Position numbers and translations under genes: made by a program. This document shows positions 52,408 through 61,306 of a DNA stretch of 64,000 nt, piece after piece. This DNA comes from Streptomyces yatensis (GTDB lineage Bacteria; Actinomycetota; Actinomycetes; Streptomycetales; Streptomycetaceae). Position 1 is the first letter of the stretch. The number at the start of each line of letters is the position of its first letter. The stretch is from NCBI RefSeq assembly GCF_018069625.1, contig NZ_CP072941.1, forward strand, positions 2,976,001 through 3,040,000, in the 5' to 3' direction. The notes under the pieces are model-generated. The model was not told the origin of the DNA. It worked only from the letters and a program-made list of their open reading frames with translations, and did no database searches.

Positions 52408-53724
52408 TCAGCCGCGACCCGCGGACCGTTGTGTCCTGCGCGACACCGAGTCGATGACGACGGCGGCCAGCAGCACGCCACCGGTGATCATGTACTGGAC
52501 GGAGTTCGCGACGCCCAGCAGATTCATCCCCGACGAGATCGAGCCGATGACCAGCATGCCGAGCAGCGCCGACCAGACCGAGCCCCGGCCACCGAAGAGG
52601 CTGGTGCCGCCGATGACCGCGGCCGCGATGGCCTCCATCAGCAGGTTGCCGGTGCCGGCCTGCTGGCTGGCGGAGCCGATCCGGGAGGCGATCATGATGC
52701 CGCCGAAGGCGGCCATCAGCCCGGCCAGCGAATAGACCGAGATCCGGATCGCGACGACGTTGATGCCCGCGCGACGGGCCGCCTCGACGCTGCCGCCCAG
52801 GGCGATCACCTTGCGCCCGTAGGAGGTGCGCCGGACCACGAAGTCCAGGATCACCAGGACCGCCACGAAGATCACCAGGGCGAGGGGCAGCCCCTTGTAC
52901 TCGTTCAGCCGCCAGGCCGCGGTGAAGGTGATCACCGCGAGCACGCCGGTGCGGACCAGGATCTCGCTCAGCGGCCGCGAGGGCACACCGACCGCCTTAC
53001 GGCGCCTGCTGTCCAGGAACTGGGCGAGGAAGAAGCCCGCCGTCGCGAGCGCGGCCACCCCGTACGCGGCGATGAGCTGGCTGAAGTAGTGGGCGGTGAG
53101 ATCCCGCACGAAGCTGTCGTCCGCGATGCTGATGGTGCCGGTGGTGCCGAGCACCTGGAGCATCAGACCGTTCCAGGCCAGCAGACCGGCCAGGGTCACC
53201 ACGAAGGCCGGGACGCCTATCTTGGCGAAGAAGAAGCCGTGCAGCGCGCCGAGCACCGCGCCGCTGGCGAGCGCGGCGAGCACCGCGATCCCCTCGGGCA
53301 CCCCGTGGTTGACGTTGAGCACCGCCAACGTGGCCGCCGCCAGACCGCTGAGCGAGCCGACGGACAGGTCGATCTCACCGAGCAGCAGCACGAAGACGAT
53401 CCCGACCGAGATCATGCCGGTGCCGCCGAGCAGGATCGAGAGGTCGGAGAGGTTCTTGGGCGAGAGGAAGGCGCTGTCCTTCGCCTGGAAGACCGCCCAG
53501 ATGATGGCGATGCCGACGATGACCGGGACCGCGCCCAGGTCGCCGCTGCGCATCTTCCGGCCGAACTCCGTCAGATAGCCCTTGAAGCCCTCCTGACGGA
53601 CCAGCAGCCGGGGGTCGACCACGGTGACCGCGTCCTTGGCCACGGGGTTGACGTCGGCCGGGCCGCTCGCCTTGTTGCCGCCGTTCGACGGACCGCCGTT
53701 GGTCTTGTCGACGTTCGTGGTCAC
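52408..53724 (-). CDS. xylH: Xylose ABC transporter permease
   Basis: The 438-residue permease has about ten membrane helices with the sugar-permease family stretch GMISVGIVFVLLLGEIDLSVGSL, FVVTLAGLLAWNGLML, and the cytosolic motif NVVAIRISVYSLAGLMAAFGGIM before helix 8. The N-terminal 60 residues are hydrophilic. It starts with GTG overlapping the xylG stop (GTGA), so ATPase and permease are coupled. By position and order (with XylF and XylG, beside a ROK gene) it is XylH, part of the CUT2 xylose importer; gene names are from memory of S. coelicolor SCO6009-6011. Confidence 0.9.
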   Translation of the reverse strand: MTTNVDKTNGGPSNGGNKASGPADVNPVAKDAVTVVDPRLLVRQEGFKGYLTEFGRKMRSGDLGAVPVIVGIAIIWAVFQAKDSAFLSPKNLSDLSILLGGTGMISVGIVFVLLLGEIDLSVGSLSGLAAATLAVLNVNHGVPEGIAVLAALASGAVLGALHGFFFAKIGVPAFVVTLAGLLAWNGLMLQVLGTTGTISIADDSFVRDLTAHYFSQLIAAYGVAALATAGFFLAQFLDSRRRKAVGVPSRPLSEILVRTGVLAVITFTAAWRLNEYKGLPLALVIFVAVLVILDFVVRRTSYGRKVIALGGSVEAARRAGINVVAIRISVYSLAGLMAAFGGIMIASRIGSASQQAGTGNLLMEAIAAAVIGGTSLFGGRGSVWSALLGMLVIGSISSGMNLLGVANSVQYMITGGVLLAAVVIDSVSRRTQRSAGRG

Positions 53725-54500
53725 TTCGCGACCTCCCCGCTACGCGCCTTGCGGCGGGTCACGGCGTTGTCCGTGGCGCCGGTGATGGCGGAAATGATCT
53801 CTTCCTGAGAGGTGGTCTTCACATCGAAGATGCCGTTGTTCCGGCCCAGCCGCAGCACCGCGACGCGGTCCGCGACGGCCTTGACGTCGGCCATGTTGTG
53901 GCTGATGAGGATGACGGCCAGGCCGCGGTCGCGCAGCCGCTCGACCAGGTCGAGGACCTGCGCGGTCTGCTCGACACCGAGGGCGGCGGTCGGCTCGTCC
54001 AGGATCACCAGCTTGGGCTCGCCGAGCATCGAACGGGCGATGGCGACGGTCTGCCGCTGGCCACCCGAGAGCGAGGCGATCGGGATCCGCACACTGGGGA
54101 TGCGGATCGACAGGGTCTGCAGCAGCTCACGGGAGCGCCGCTCCATCTCGACCTCGTCGAGCACCCCGGCGCGCAGGATCTCGCGGCCGAGGAAGAGGTT
54201 GCCGACGACGTCGATGTTGTCGCAGAGGGCGAGGTCCTGGTAGACGGTCGCGATGCCCAGTCCCTGGGCGTCGTGCGGCCGGGTGACCTGGACGGACTTG
54301 CCCTGCCACTCGATGACGCCTTCGTCGGCGGGGCCGACTCCGGCGATGGTCTTGACGAGGGTCGACTTGCCGGCGCCGTTGTCGCCCACCAGGGCGACGA
54401 CTTCACCGGCGTGGACCTCCAGATCGATGTCGGTGAGCGCCTGGACGGCGCCGAACCGCTTGGAGATCCCGCGCAACGCCAACACGGGTCCGTTCGGCAC
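53721..54500 (-). CDS. xylG: Xylose ABC transporter ATPase (single nucleotide-binding domain)
   Basis: This 259-residue ATPase has Walker A (GDNGAGKST), signature LSGGQRQTVAIARSML, Walker B (LVILDEPTAAL) and switch His (LISHNM). CUT2 sugar ATPases such as E. coli XylG have two fused domains of about 500 residues; here only one is present, so the transporter presumably uses a homodimer. Start GTG 54500 has GGAG about 11 nt upstream. It follows xylF after 131 bp holding two hairpins, which may lower ATPase/permease levels relative to the binding protein. Confidence 0.88.
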   Translation of the reverse strand: MPNGPVLALRGISKRFGAVQALTDIDLEVHAGEVVALVGDNGAGKSTLVKTIAGVGPADEGVIEWQGKSVQVTRPHDAQGLGIATVYQDLALCDNIDVVGNLFLGREILRAGVLDEVEMERRSRELLQTLSIRIPSVRIPIASLSGGQRQTVAIARSMLGEPKLVILDEPTAALGVEQTAQVLDLVERLRDRGLAVILISHNMADVKAVADRVAVLRLGRNNGIFDVKTTSQEEIISAITGATDNAVTRRKARSGEVAK

Positions 54501-54545
54501 GATGGCCAGCTCCGTTCCGGGCAGGGAGATCCCTGCTGTGTGACG

Positions 54546-54624
54546 GAGGGGAGAGCGCGCTCTCCCCTCGGGTTGGGGGGTGTGTCAGGGGGCGGGCGGG
54601 CCGTCCGCAAGGGACGGACGGCCC
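54546..54624 (-). terminator. Two strong hairpins between xylF and xylG
   Basis: A 24-bp perfect palindrome (54546-54569, centre AGCGCGCT) lies near the xylG start, and GGGCCGTCCG (54598-54607) pairs fully with CGGACGGCCC (54615-54624) 8 bp after the xylF stop. They probably act as attenuator or mRNA stabiliser within the operon. Confidence 0.65.
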
Positions 54625-54631
54625 CGCGCCG

Positions 54632-55732
54632 CTACTTCAGACCGGCCTCGTCGCACGCCGCCTTGTACTTGGCGGTGCAGATCTGGGCAACCGTGTAGTT
54701 CCCGTCCTTGACGACGGTGTCCTTGATGTTCTTCTTGGTCAGCGAGATCGGGGTGATCAGCGTGGCCGGGATGTCCTTGTTGGTCGGGCTGTCGACCGTG
54801 TTGGACTCGTTGACCTTGTCGCCGCGGCCGAGCGCGATGGCCATCTCCGCGGCGGCGGCGGCCTCGTCCAGGTAGGACTTGTAGACGCTCATGTACTGCT
54901 CGCCGGTGACGACCCGGCGCACACCCTCGAGTTCGGCGTCCTGGCCGGTGACCGGGGGCAGCGGGTTGAAGCCGCCGCTCTTGAGCGCGGTGATCGCGCC
55001 GCCCGCCATGCTGTCGTTGGCCGAGTAGACGCCGATGATGTTCTTCTTGCCGAGGGAGGAGATGGCGCCCGTCATGGCCTCGTTGGCCTTGTCCGCGAGC
55101 CAGCGGTCGATGTCGTACGACTTGCCGACGTTCACCTTGCCCTGGAGGACGGACATCGCGCCCTTCTTGAACAGGGCGGCGTTGGGGTCGGCCTCCCAGC
55201 CGTTGAGCATCACGATCTTGCCGCTCTTGGCCTTGTCGCCCAGCGCCTCGAGCAGCGCCTGGCCCTGGACCTTGCCGACCGTCTCGTTGTCGAACGAGGT
55301 GTACGCGGAGACCGGGCCCTCGGCCAGCCGGTCGTAGGCGACGACCGGGATCCCGGCCTCGTCGGCCTTCCTGACCGAGGAGGCTATGGACTTGGAGTCC
55401 ACCGAGTCGAGGATGAGCGCGTCGACCTTCTTGGTGATCATCGAGTCGACCTGCTGCTGCTGAACCGACGTGTCCGACTTGGCGTTGACGTACAGGATCT
55501 TGCACTCCGCGCAGAGCGCCTTGACCTTCTTGGTGATGTACGGCCGGTCGAAGTTCTCGTATCTGGCCGTCTGGTCCTCGGGCAGCAAGAGCCCGATCGT
55601 GAGCGGACCGGTCTTCTTCTTCTCGTCCTTCTTGTCGCTGTCGGCCTCCTTCGCCGAACCACAGGCGGCGAGGGCTACGGTCATCGACACGACAGAAGCA
55701 GCAAGAGCGACGCGACGCATCGTTGCGTTCAT
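54632..55732 (-). CDS. xylF: Xylose ABC transporter substrate-binding lipoprotein
   Basis: The 366-residue protein has a lipoprotein signal (RRVALAASVVSMTVALAAC, lipid Cys at about residue 24), a Lys/Asp-rich linker, and a type 1 periplasmic-binding fold (GPLTIGLLLPEDQTARYENFDRPYI, DALILDSVDSKSIASSVRKADEAGIPVVAYDRL, GKIVMLNGWEADPNA, IIGVYSANDSMAGGAI, TGQDAELEGVRRVV). It captures xylose for XylGH. GGGAGG precedes ATG 55732 by 10 nt. Upstream lies a 29-bp inverted repeat likely bound by a regulator. Confidence 0.92.
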   Translation of the reverse strand: MNATMRRVALAASVVSMTVALAACGSAKEADSDKKDEKKKTGPLTIGLLLPEDQTARYENFDRPYITKKVKALCAECKILYVNAKSDTSVQQQQVDSMITKKVDALILDSVDSKSIASSVRKADEAGIPVVAYDRLAEGPVSAYTSFDNETVGKVQGQALLEALGDKAKSGKIVMLNGWEADPNAALFKKGAMSVLQGKVNVGKSYDIDRWLADKANEAMTGAISSLGKKNIIGVYSANDSMAGGAITALKSGGFNPLPPVTGQDAELEGVRRVVTGEQYMSVYKSYLDEAAAAAEMAIALGRGDKVNESNTVDSPTNKDIPATLITPISLTKKNIKDTVVKDGNYTVAQICTAKYKAACDEAGLK

Positions 55733-55825
55733 TTGGGGGTGACCTCCCTGACGAGGCCGCGTCATTGCGGCCGAGGTGGCTGGAAGTCAACTCGGCCGCC
55801 CGCATGGCGTCAAGAAGTAAATCCT

Positions 55826-55854
55826 TAACGAGATGGCAACGGTGCCATTCGTTA
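55826..55854 (-). promoter_or_regulatory. Inverted-repeat operator candidate upstream of xylF
   Basis: Outer arms TAACGA/TCGTTA and inner arms ATGGCA/TGCCAT surround an ACGG spacer, with one unpaired G on the left. It is about 95 bp before the xylF start, between xylF and rok7B7, and may bind Rok7B7 or a xylose repressor. Confidence 0.5.
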
Positions 55855-55948
55855 TCTGAGTGAACGCAGCCGGACAGGCCGGATAGACGGAGCGTGACCG
55901 GACAAAGCCGCTCAGGCAAGACCGGGGCCAACGGCCGCGATCCGGCGG

Positions 55949-57154
55949 TCAGGTGAGGGCCGGAGCCCCCGCCGAGAGCGCACCGTCCAGCAGCGTCGAA
56001 TCTCCCATCTCGCTGAGCACCAGCGCCAGCGCGCCCAGCACCTCGGCCCGGCCGCCGAGCGCCCCGGGCATCACCGACAGCTGATGGGCCGCGCTGGGGA
56101 TCGCGTACCGCGCGACCGACTCCCGGATCGGGCCCAGCACCAGCTCCCCCGCCTCGGCGAGCTGACCGCCCAGCACCATCCGGCTCGGATTGATCAGATT
56201 GCAGAGGTTGGCCACCCCGCTGCCGATGTGCCGGCCGACATCCCCGATCACCCGCCGGCAGCCGGGGTCGCCCTCGCGGGCCAGCTGCACCATGCGCTCC
56301 ACGGTGAGGTCCGCGCCATGGCTGGATTGCAGCAGCGGCAGCACATAGCGGGCCGCGGTGAAGGTCTCCAGACAGCCGCGGTTGCCGCAGCGGCACACCG
56401 GGCCCGACTCGTCGAGGGTGATATGGCCGATCTCGCCCGCCGTGCCGCCGGGGCCGCGGTAGATCTTCCCGCTGATCACCAGCCCCGCGCCGACACCGTC
56501 GGCGACCTTGATGTACGCGAGGTCGGCGACCCCGCGGCCGGAGCCCCACACCAGCTCGCCGAGCGCGCCGAGGTTGGCGTCGTTGTCCACGTGCACCGGC
56601 ACCCCGAGCCGCTGGGCCAGGTCGTCGCGCGGATTGGTGCCCGCCCAGCCCGGCAGGATCGCGGTCGAGCCCAGCGTGCCGGTCTCCACATCGATCGGGG
56701 CGGGCACGCCGAGGCCGACGCCGACCACCTTGTCCTGGCTGAGCCCGCTGGCCGTGATCAGCCTGCTGACCAGCTGCTCCGCCCGGTCCAGCCCCTGGGA
56801 GGAGGAGGCGTCCACATCCAGCGGCTCGGCCTCCTCGGCCAGTACCTGATGGGCGAGATTGCCGATGGCGACACGCAGATGCGTATGGCCGAAATCCACC
56901 CCTACGACGATGCCCGCGTCGCCGCTGAGCGAGACGCTGCGCGCCCGGCGGCCGCCCGCCGAGGTGGGGGTGACCTCGACCGTTCCGCCGTCCTTGAGCT
57001 CACGCACGATGTTGGAGACGGTGGCGGCGGACAGCCCGGTGGACCGGGCGATCTCCGCCTGGGTCAGCGAGCCCGCCATCCGCACTGCACGGACCACCCG
57101 CTCGAGATTGGCCCGGTGCAGCGACGACTGCGATCCCGGAGTCTCCACGCCCAT
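55949..57154 (-). CDS. rok7B7: ROK-family transcriptional regulator Rok7B7
   Basis: The 401-residue regulator has an N-terminal winged helix (LTQAEIARSTGLSAATVSNIVRELKDGG) and a ROK sugar-kinase fold: VGVDFGHTHLRVAIG, VDNDANLGALGELVWG, GGTAGEIGHITL and the Cys zinc motif CRCGNRGCLETF. In S. coelicolor (SCO6008, from memory) it is a pleiotropic regulator of xylose use, carbon catabolite repression and antibiotic production. It sits between xylFGH and ngcEFG in the same order. ATG 57154 (MGVETPGSQSS) was chosen for GGGAG close by; an ATG-initiated form 27 residues longer is possible. Confidence 0.9.
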   Translation of the reverse strand: MGVETPGSQSSLHRANLERVVRAVRMAGSLTQAEIARSTGLSAATVSNIVRELKDGGTVEVTPTSAGGRRARSVSLSGDAGIVVGVDFGHTHLRVAIGNLAHQVLAEEAEPLDVDASSSQGLDRAEQLVSRLITASGLSQDKVVGVGLGVPAPIDVETGTLGSTAILPGWAGTNPRDDLAQRLGVPVHVDNDANLGALGELVWGSGRGVADLAYIKVADGVGAGLVISGKIYRGPGGTAGEIGHITLDESGPVCRCGNRGCLETFTAARYVLPLLQSSHGADLTVERMVQLAREGDPGCRRVIGDVGRHIGSGVANLCNLINPSRMVLGGQLAEAGELVLGPIRESVARYAIPSAAHQLSVMPGALGGRAEVLGALALVLSEMGDSTLLDGALSAGAPALT

Positions 57155-57289
57155 CCACTCCCGCCTTCGCGGGCGGCACGACGGCCGCTCCGCCGGCCGG
57201 GCCGCAGCAGTGAGGCCCAGCGGTGTCTCCAACATGTGAACTCTAAGCTGAGCCGCCACGGTTGTCCCACGTCAAGTCCCTGACCGTCG

Positions 57290-57420
57290 CGGGACGCCCG
57301 GCGGCACCTTCTGATATCTCCGGTCCGCCTCCTGGTATCTCCCGCCCGGCTCCGGATAGCTCCCGGGCACCTCCGGACACCTCCCGCCCGGCTCCCGGCG
57401 GGTCCGCGGCGGCGCGGCGA
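57290..57420. repeat. Degenerate tandem repeat upstream of rok7B7
   Basis: Units like TCTCCCGCCCGGCTCCGG and CACCTCCGG recur at 21-28 bp spacing in front of the rok7B7 start region. They are Arg/Gly/Pro-rich in every frame. Promoter elements could not be separated from the repeat. Confidence 0.45.
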
Positions 57421-57481
57421 TATCCCCGCCAGCGTACGACCGGCGCGGCGAAACGAATCCCCCGGGGCGGCCCACAGCACA

Positions 57482-57520
57482 CGGCCCCGTCCTTTCCGCG
57501 CGACGGAAAGGACGGGGCCG
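57482..57520 (-). terminator. Perfect 17-bp stem-loop after ngcG
   Basis: CGGCCCCGTCCTTTCCG pairs fully with CGGAAAGGACGGGGCCG over a five-base CGCGA loop, 23 bp past the ngcG stop. It ends the ngcEFG operon. Confidence 0.88.
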
Positions 57521-57543
57521 CGAAAAGCGCTCTCCGGCTGCCC

Positions 57544-58491
57544 CTATTTGAGCGCGCCCGCGGTCAGGCCCGCCTGGACCTGCCGCTGGAAGAGGATGTA
57601 GACACCCAGCACCGGAAGCATCGCCAGCACCAGACCGGCGAAAAGCGCGGACCAGTCGCCCTTGTACTGCTGGCTGGCCGCGAGCTGCACAAGCCCCTGG
57701 GTGAGCACCCGCTTGTCCTCATCGGTGTTGAGCACCGTGGGCAGCATGTACTGGTTCCACTGGCCGAGGAAGTTGAAGATCCCGACGCTGATCAGGCCGG
57801 GCTTCGCCATCGGCAGCATGACCTGGAAGAACGTACGGGTATGGGAGGCCCCGTCGATCAGGGCCGCCTCCGCGACCGAGGACGGCAGCGTCTTGAAGAA
57901 CGAGGTGAGGAAGAAGACCGTGAACGGCAGCGAATAGGCGATATAGACCAGAATGAGCCCATGGAAGGTGTTGAGCAGGCTCATGTTCTTCATCACGAAG
58001 AACAGCGGCACCAGCGCCAGGATGATGGGAAAGCTCATCCCGCCGACGAACATGAAATAGATGAATCGCTTTCCCGGGAATTCAAAGCGAGCCAGGATGT
58101 ATGCCGCCATCGAGCCCAGCAGCATCGTGCCGATCAGGGAGCAGCCCACGACCAGGATCGTATTGAGGAAGAAGTCGCCGATGTTCGACTTGCTCCAGGC
58201 CCGGCTCCAGTTGTCGAAGTGCAGGGCCGAGGGCAGTCCCCAGGGCGAGGTGAAGATCTGCTTGTCGGTCTTGAGGGAGCTCATCACCGCCCACAGCAGC
58301 GGCAGGGTGACGAGCAGCCCCCAGACCACCAGGATGCCGTGCGAGAAGACGTTGAGGACCTTGCCCTCGCTGCCGAGCCGGCCCTCGGGGGTGAAGCCCG
58401 GCGGGGGCTGCTTGCGGACGGGCCCGGCGGGCGGCGCCTCGTCCTCCTTGGTGACGCCCGGGAGTTCCGAGGGCTCTGCGTGCGAGGTCAC
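57544..58491 (-). CDS. ngcG: ABC sugar permease, NgcG-type
   Basis: This 315-residue CUT1 permease has six membrane helices after a 45-residue Pro-rich cytosolic leader. The EAA loop reads EAALIDGASHTRTFFQVMLPMAKPGL. With NgcF it forms the membrane channel of the N-acetylglucosamine/chitobiose importer. It begins with GTG 58491, 61 bp after ngcF, and a strong hairpin follows its stop. The assignment rests on the family, the operon order and the neighbouring ROK gene; names are from memory of Streptomyces ngcEFG (SCO6005-6007). Confidence 0.85.
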   Translation of the reverse strand: MTSHAEPSELPGVTKEDEAPPAGPVRKQPPPGFTPEGRLGSEGKVLNVFSHGILVVWGLLVTLPLLWAVMSSLKTDKQIFTSPWGLPSALHFDNWSRAWSKSNIGDFFLNTILVVGCSLIGTMLLGSMAAYILARFEFPGKRFIYFMFVGGMSFPIILALVPLFFVMKNMSLLNTFHGLILVYIAYSLPFTVFFLTSFFKTLPSSVAEAALIDGASHTRTFFQVMLPMAKPGLISVGIFNFLGQWNQYMLPTVLNTDEDKRVLTQGLVQLAASQQYKGDWSALFAGLVLAMLPVLGVYILFQRQVQAGLTAGALK

Positions 58492-58552
58492 TGTGGTACC
58501 CCCAGATCGGCGGTCGGGCGGCGGTGGCCGGGTGCGGTCGGTGTGATCGGCA

Positions 58553-59470
58553 TCAGTACTCCAGCCGCTCGCGCCGGCCGAGCCTGGTCACGACGACCGC
58601 GAAGATCAGGGTGACGATGAGCATCGCGACGCCGATCGTGGTGGCCCGTCCGGCCTGCCCGTCGTGGAAGGTCTTGGTGTAGACGTAGTAGCCCATGACC
58701 TGCGTGGAGTCGGCGGGGCCGCCCGGCCCCACGGTCATGATCTGCACCACGGCGAACGCGTCGAGCGCGATGATGCCCATATAGATCCAGCCGGTCTGGA
58801 CCGTGTCCCAGAGCAGCGGCAGGGTGATCTTGAAGAAGGTCTTGATCCGGTTGGCCCCGTCGAGCAGCGCCGCCTCGTAGAAGTCCTTCGGGATGGAGCT
58901 CATCCCGGCGGAGAAGAGGACGACGTAGAAGCCGACGTTGCTCCAGACCATCACCGCCATCAGGCACCACAGCGCCAGCTTCGGATCGGCCAGCCACTGC
59001 TGCTGCAGCGATTCCAGGCCGATTCCGCCGAGGAAGGCGTTGATCGCGCCGTTGCGCGGGTTGTAGGTGAACTGGAACAGCAGGGCGACGATCGCGATCG
59101 ACAGCACCTGCGGAAAGAAGTAGATCACCTTGTACAGGCTCGACCCGCGCACTCCGGAGATCGCCGAGTTCTTCCTCCCCCGGCCGCCCACATTGAGCAT
59201 GAAGGCGAAGAAGAGCCCGAGGCCGAGCGTCACCAGCGGCACCACCAGCAGCAGCACGACATTGTGCCCGACCGCTTTCCAGAAGAGGTCGTCGTGCAGC
59301 AGCCAGTTGTAGTTCTTGAACCCGACCATCTTGAAGTCGGAGCTCAGCCCGGTCCAGTCCGTGAACGAGTAGTAGATGGCCTGGACGAATGGCGAGATCA
59401 CGAAGACCGCGTAAAGGATCACCGGCAGGGCCAGGAACCCCGCGATGAACCGGTACTTCCCATGCTGCAT
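58553..59470 (-). CDS. ngcF: ABC sugar permease, NgcF-type
   Basis: The 305-residue CUT1 permease has six membrane helices (IAGFLALPVILYAVFVISPFV, VVLLLVVPLVTLGLGLFFAFML, VIYFFPQVLSIAIVALLF) and the EAA motif EAALLDGANRIKTFFKITLPLLWDTV. It partners with NgcG. ATG 59470 (MQHGKYRF) is preceded by GAGGTCGG; the longer upstream frame is noise. It lies 58 bp after ngcE in the same direction. Confidence 0.87.
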   Translation of the reverse strand: MQHGKYRFIAGFLALPVILYAVFVISPFVQAIYYSFTDWTGLSSDFKMVGFKNYNWLLHDDLFWKAVGHNVVLLLVVPLVTLGLGLFFAFMLNVGGRGRKNSAISGVRGSSLYKVIYFFPQVLSIAIVALLFQFTYNPRNGAINAFLGGIGLESLQQQWLADPKLALWCLMAVMVWSNVGFYVVLFSAGMSSIPKDFYEAALLDGANRIKTFFKITLPLLWDTVQTGWIYMGIIALDAFAVVQIMTVGPGGPADSTQVMGYYVYTKTFHDGQAGRATTIGVAMLIVTLIFAVVVTRLGRRERLEY

Positions 59471-59528
59471 TTCTACCGACCTCGGTCTTCCCCTACGGAT
59501 AATGCCGCCGGTGACGCGTCGCGCCGCA

Positions 59529-60965
59529 TCAGACGTGCTTGTACTTCTTGACGGCGTCGTCCTTGGCCGTGTCATCGGCGAACTTCTGGCACTTCTTGAT
59601 CGTCTCGGCGGGGGTCATCCGGCCCGCCATCATCTCGCCGAGCGCGCCGACGCCGATCTGCTGCTTCTGCAGCGTCACGTACCAGTCCTGGAGCCGCGGG
59701 TTGACCACGTTCTTGCCCGCCTTGGTCAGCGCCTCCTGCGCCGAGGCCAGGCCCGGCGGCAGGCTGAGGCCCTCGGTGCCGCCGTTGAGCGAGGAGAGCG
59801 AGGAGACCTGCTTGATGAAGTTCTTGGTGGACTTCTCACCGAGCATGATCCGCAGCAGCTCCATGCCGCCCTGGGGGTTCTTGGCCGCCTTCGGGACGAT
59901 GAAGGGCTCACCGCCGGAGGCCCAGAGGGTGCCGAACGGCAGCTTGTCGCTCTTGTCGAGGCTGGAGGGCGCGGCCACCGCCATCTGGAAGTCCTTGGGC
60001 GTGGTCTTCTTCGCCTCGTTCTCCACCCAGGAGCCGTTGGGGATGAACAGCGCCTTGCCCTGGTTCCACGCGGTCTGGGACTCGATGTGGGTCAGACCGG
60101 GGGTGCCCTTGAGGATGTAGCCCTTCTTGTAGAGCTCGTAGTACGCCTCGAAGGCGGCCTTGACGGCCGGGTGCTTCCAGGCGTTCGGCTCCAGGTTGTC
60201 GATCGAGTCCAGGACGTCCCGGCCGCCGATCTTGGCGATGAAGGGGTAGAGGCTGAACGGCAGGTAGTAGGGGTACTTGCCGGGGTAGGTCCAGCCCGCG
60301 ATCCCCTTCTTCTTCGCCGCCTCGCAGACCTTGAGCATGTCGTCCCAGGTCTCGGGGTACTCCATGTCGAGCTTGGCGAGATTGCTCTTGGAGTACCAGA
60401 CGCCGTAGACGGTGTAGGCGTAGTAGAGGATCCACACCGGCTTGCCGTCGAACTGGCCCATCTCCACGACACCCGGGCGCAGGGTCTCGCGCACCGTCTT
60501 GTTGGGGTCGTCGAGGGAGGGCGCGTCCAGCAGCGGGGTGAGGTCGGTCAGCTGGTTCTTGCCGACCAGGGTGCCCATGTCCATCTGCTCGGCGCCGGAG
60601 TTGTCGACGAGGTCCGGCGGGGTGCCGCCGTTGAAGCGCGGCTGGAGCACGGTCTGGATCTTCTGGGTGGCCGCGTGCTTGACCTTGCCCTTGGTCTTCG
60701 GGAAGGCCGCGGCGTACTCCGCCTCGGCGTCCTTGGCGTACTGCTGCCCGAAGCCGCCGTCGAAGATGACGACGTCGAGCGCGGCGCTCTCATTGACCGC
60801 GAGCGGGTTCTTGGCGCTCTTCTTGCCCTTGTCGACCTTCTTGGCGTCGTCGTCACCGCCACTGGCACAGGCGGACAGCGCGCTCATCGCGGGCACGGAG
60901 ATCAATCCGAGCGCCGCCGAGCGCTTGATCAGATCGCGACGGCCGACATCTGAGGTGGATCCCAT
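59529..60965 (-). CDS. ngcE: ABC sugar-binding lipoprotein, NgcE-type
   Basis: The 478-residue binding protein starts with a twin-Arg signal (GRRDLIKRSAALG) that ends in a lipobox (SALSAC, lipid Cys about residue 33). The rest is a family 1 solute-binding fold (LDVVIFDGGFGQQYAKDAEAEYAA, GGTPPDLVDNSGAEQMDMG, YAYTVYGVWYSKSNLAKL, WNQGKALFIPNGSWVENEAKK, ASGGEPFIVPKAAKNPQGG). It likely binds GlcNAc or chitobiose. GAGGA lies 7-8 nt before ATG 60965. A processed Tat lipoprotein of this kind is typical for NgcE. Confidence 0.88.
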   Translation of the reverse strand: MGSTSDVGRRDLIKRSAALGLISVPAMSALSACASGGDDDAKKVDKGKKSAKNPLAVNESAALDVVIFDGGFGQQYAKDAEAEYAAAFPKTKGKVKHAATQKIQTVLQPRFNGGTPPDLVDNSGAEQMDMGTLVGKNQLTDLTPLLDAPSLDDPNKTVRETLRPGVVEMGQFDGKPVWILYYAYTVYGVWYSKSNLAKLDMEYPETWDDMLKVCEAAKKKGIAGWTYPGKYPYYLPFSLYPFIAKIGGRDVLDSIDNLEPNAWKHPAVKAAFEAYYELYKKGYILKGTPGLTHIESQTAWNQGKALFIPNGSWVENEAKKTTPKDFQMAVAAPSSLDKSDKLPFGTLWASGGEPFIVPKAAKNPQGGMELLRIMLGEKSTKNFIKQVSSLSSLNGGTEGLSLPPGLASAQEALTKAGKNVVNPRLQDWYVTLQKQQIGVGALGEMMAGRMTPAETIKKCQKFADDTAKDDAVKKYKHV

Positions 60966-61306
60966 GCTCAAGTCCTCGCCTTCGTCAGGACTCAGGCGGT
61001 GTAACGGTTTCCCGTACGTACTCGCCTCCGGCGAGGGGCCCGACACCGCGGGTCAGTTGAAGCGTCAAGCGGAGTATTGCTGGGTGTACGCCGGGGAGTG
61101 CGGAGGACCCGCCGAGGCCCTCCGATATGGGCCGCGGTGCGGCCTTCCCCCTGGGGCGACAGGTATAGTCCACTGGGCCTCATATGGGCAAGATCGAGAG
61201 GTCATCGGGTATCAGTCTTTCCCGAGTTGAGACCTGCCCGACATACCGTAGGCGGAGACAGTCCGTGCGGCACGCCGCCGTGCGCGCTCCCCGAAAGGCG
61301 GTTCCC
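60966..61306. other. 340-bp divergent region between ngcE and a lipoprotein gene
   Basis: It holds the ngcE leader, a CTCGCC/GGCGAG stem (61021-61035), a TTGACG on the minus strand (61063-61068) that could be a -35, and AT-richer sequence around 61175-61235. No DasR box and no gene were recognised. Confidence 0.4.

Noticed and set aside
50035..53808. Very long open frame (1257 codons) on the plus strand opposite dxs and xylH
   Set aside because: It is antisense to two clearly recognisable enzymes, has no start signal and a repetitive Gly/Arg/His-rich composition typical of high-GC shadow frames.
60966..61306. DasR operator before ngcE
   Set aside because: No match to the ACTGGTCTAGACCACT-like dre consensus could be found by eye.
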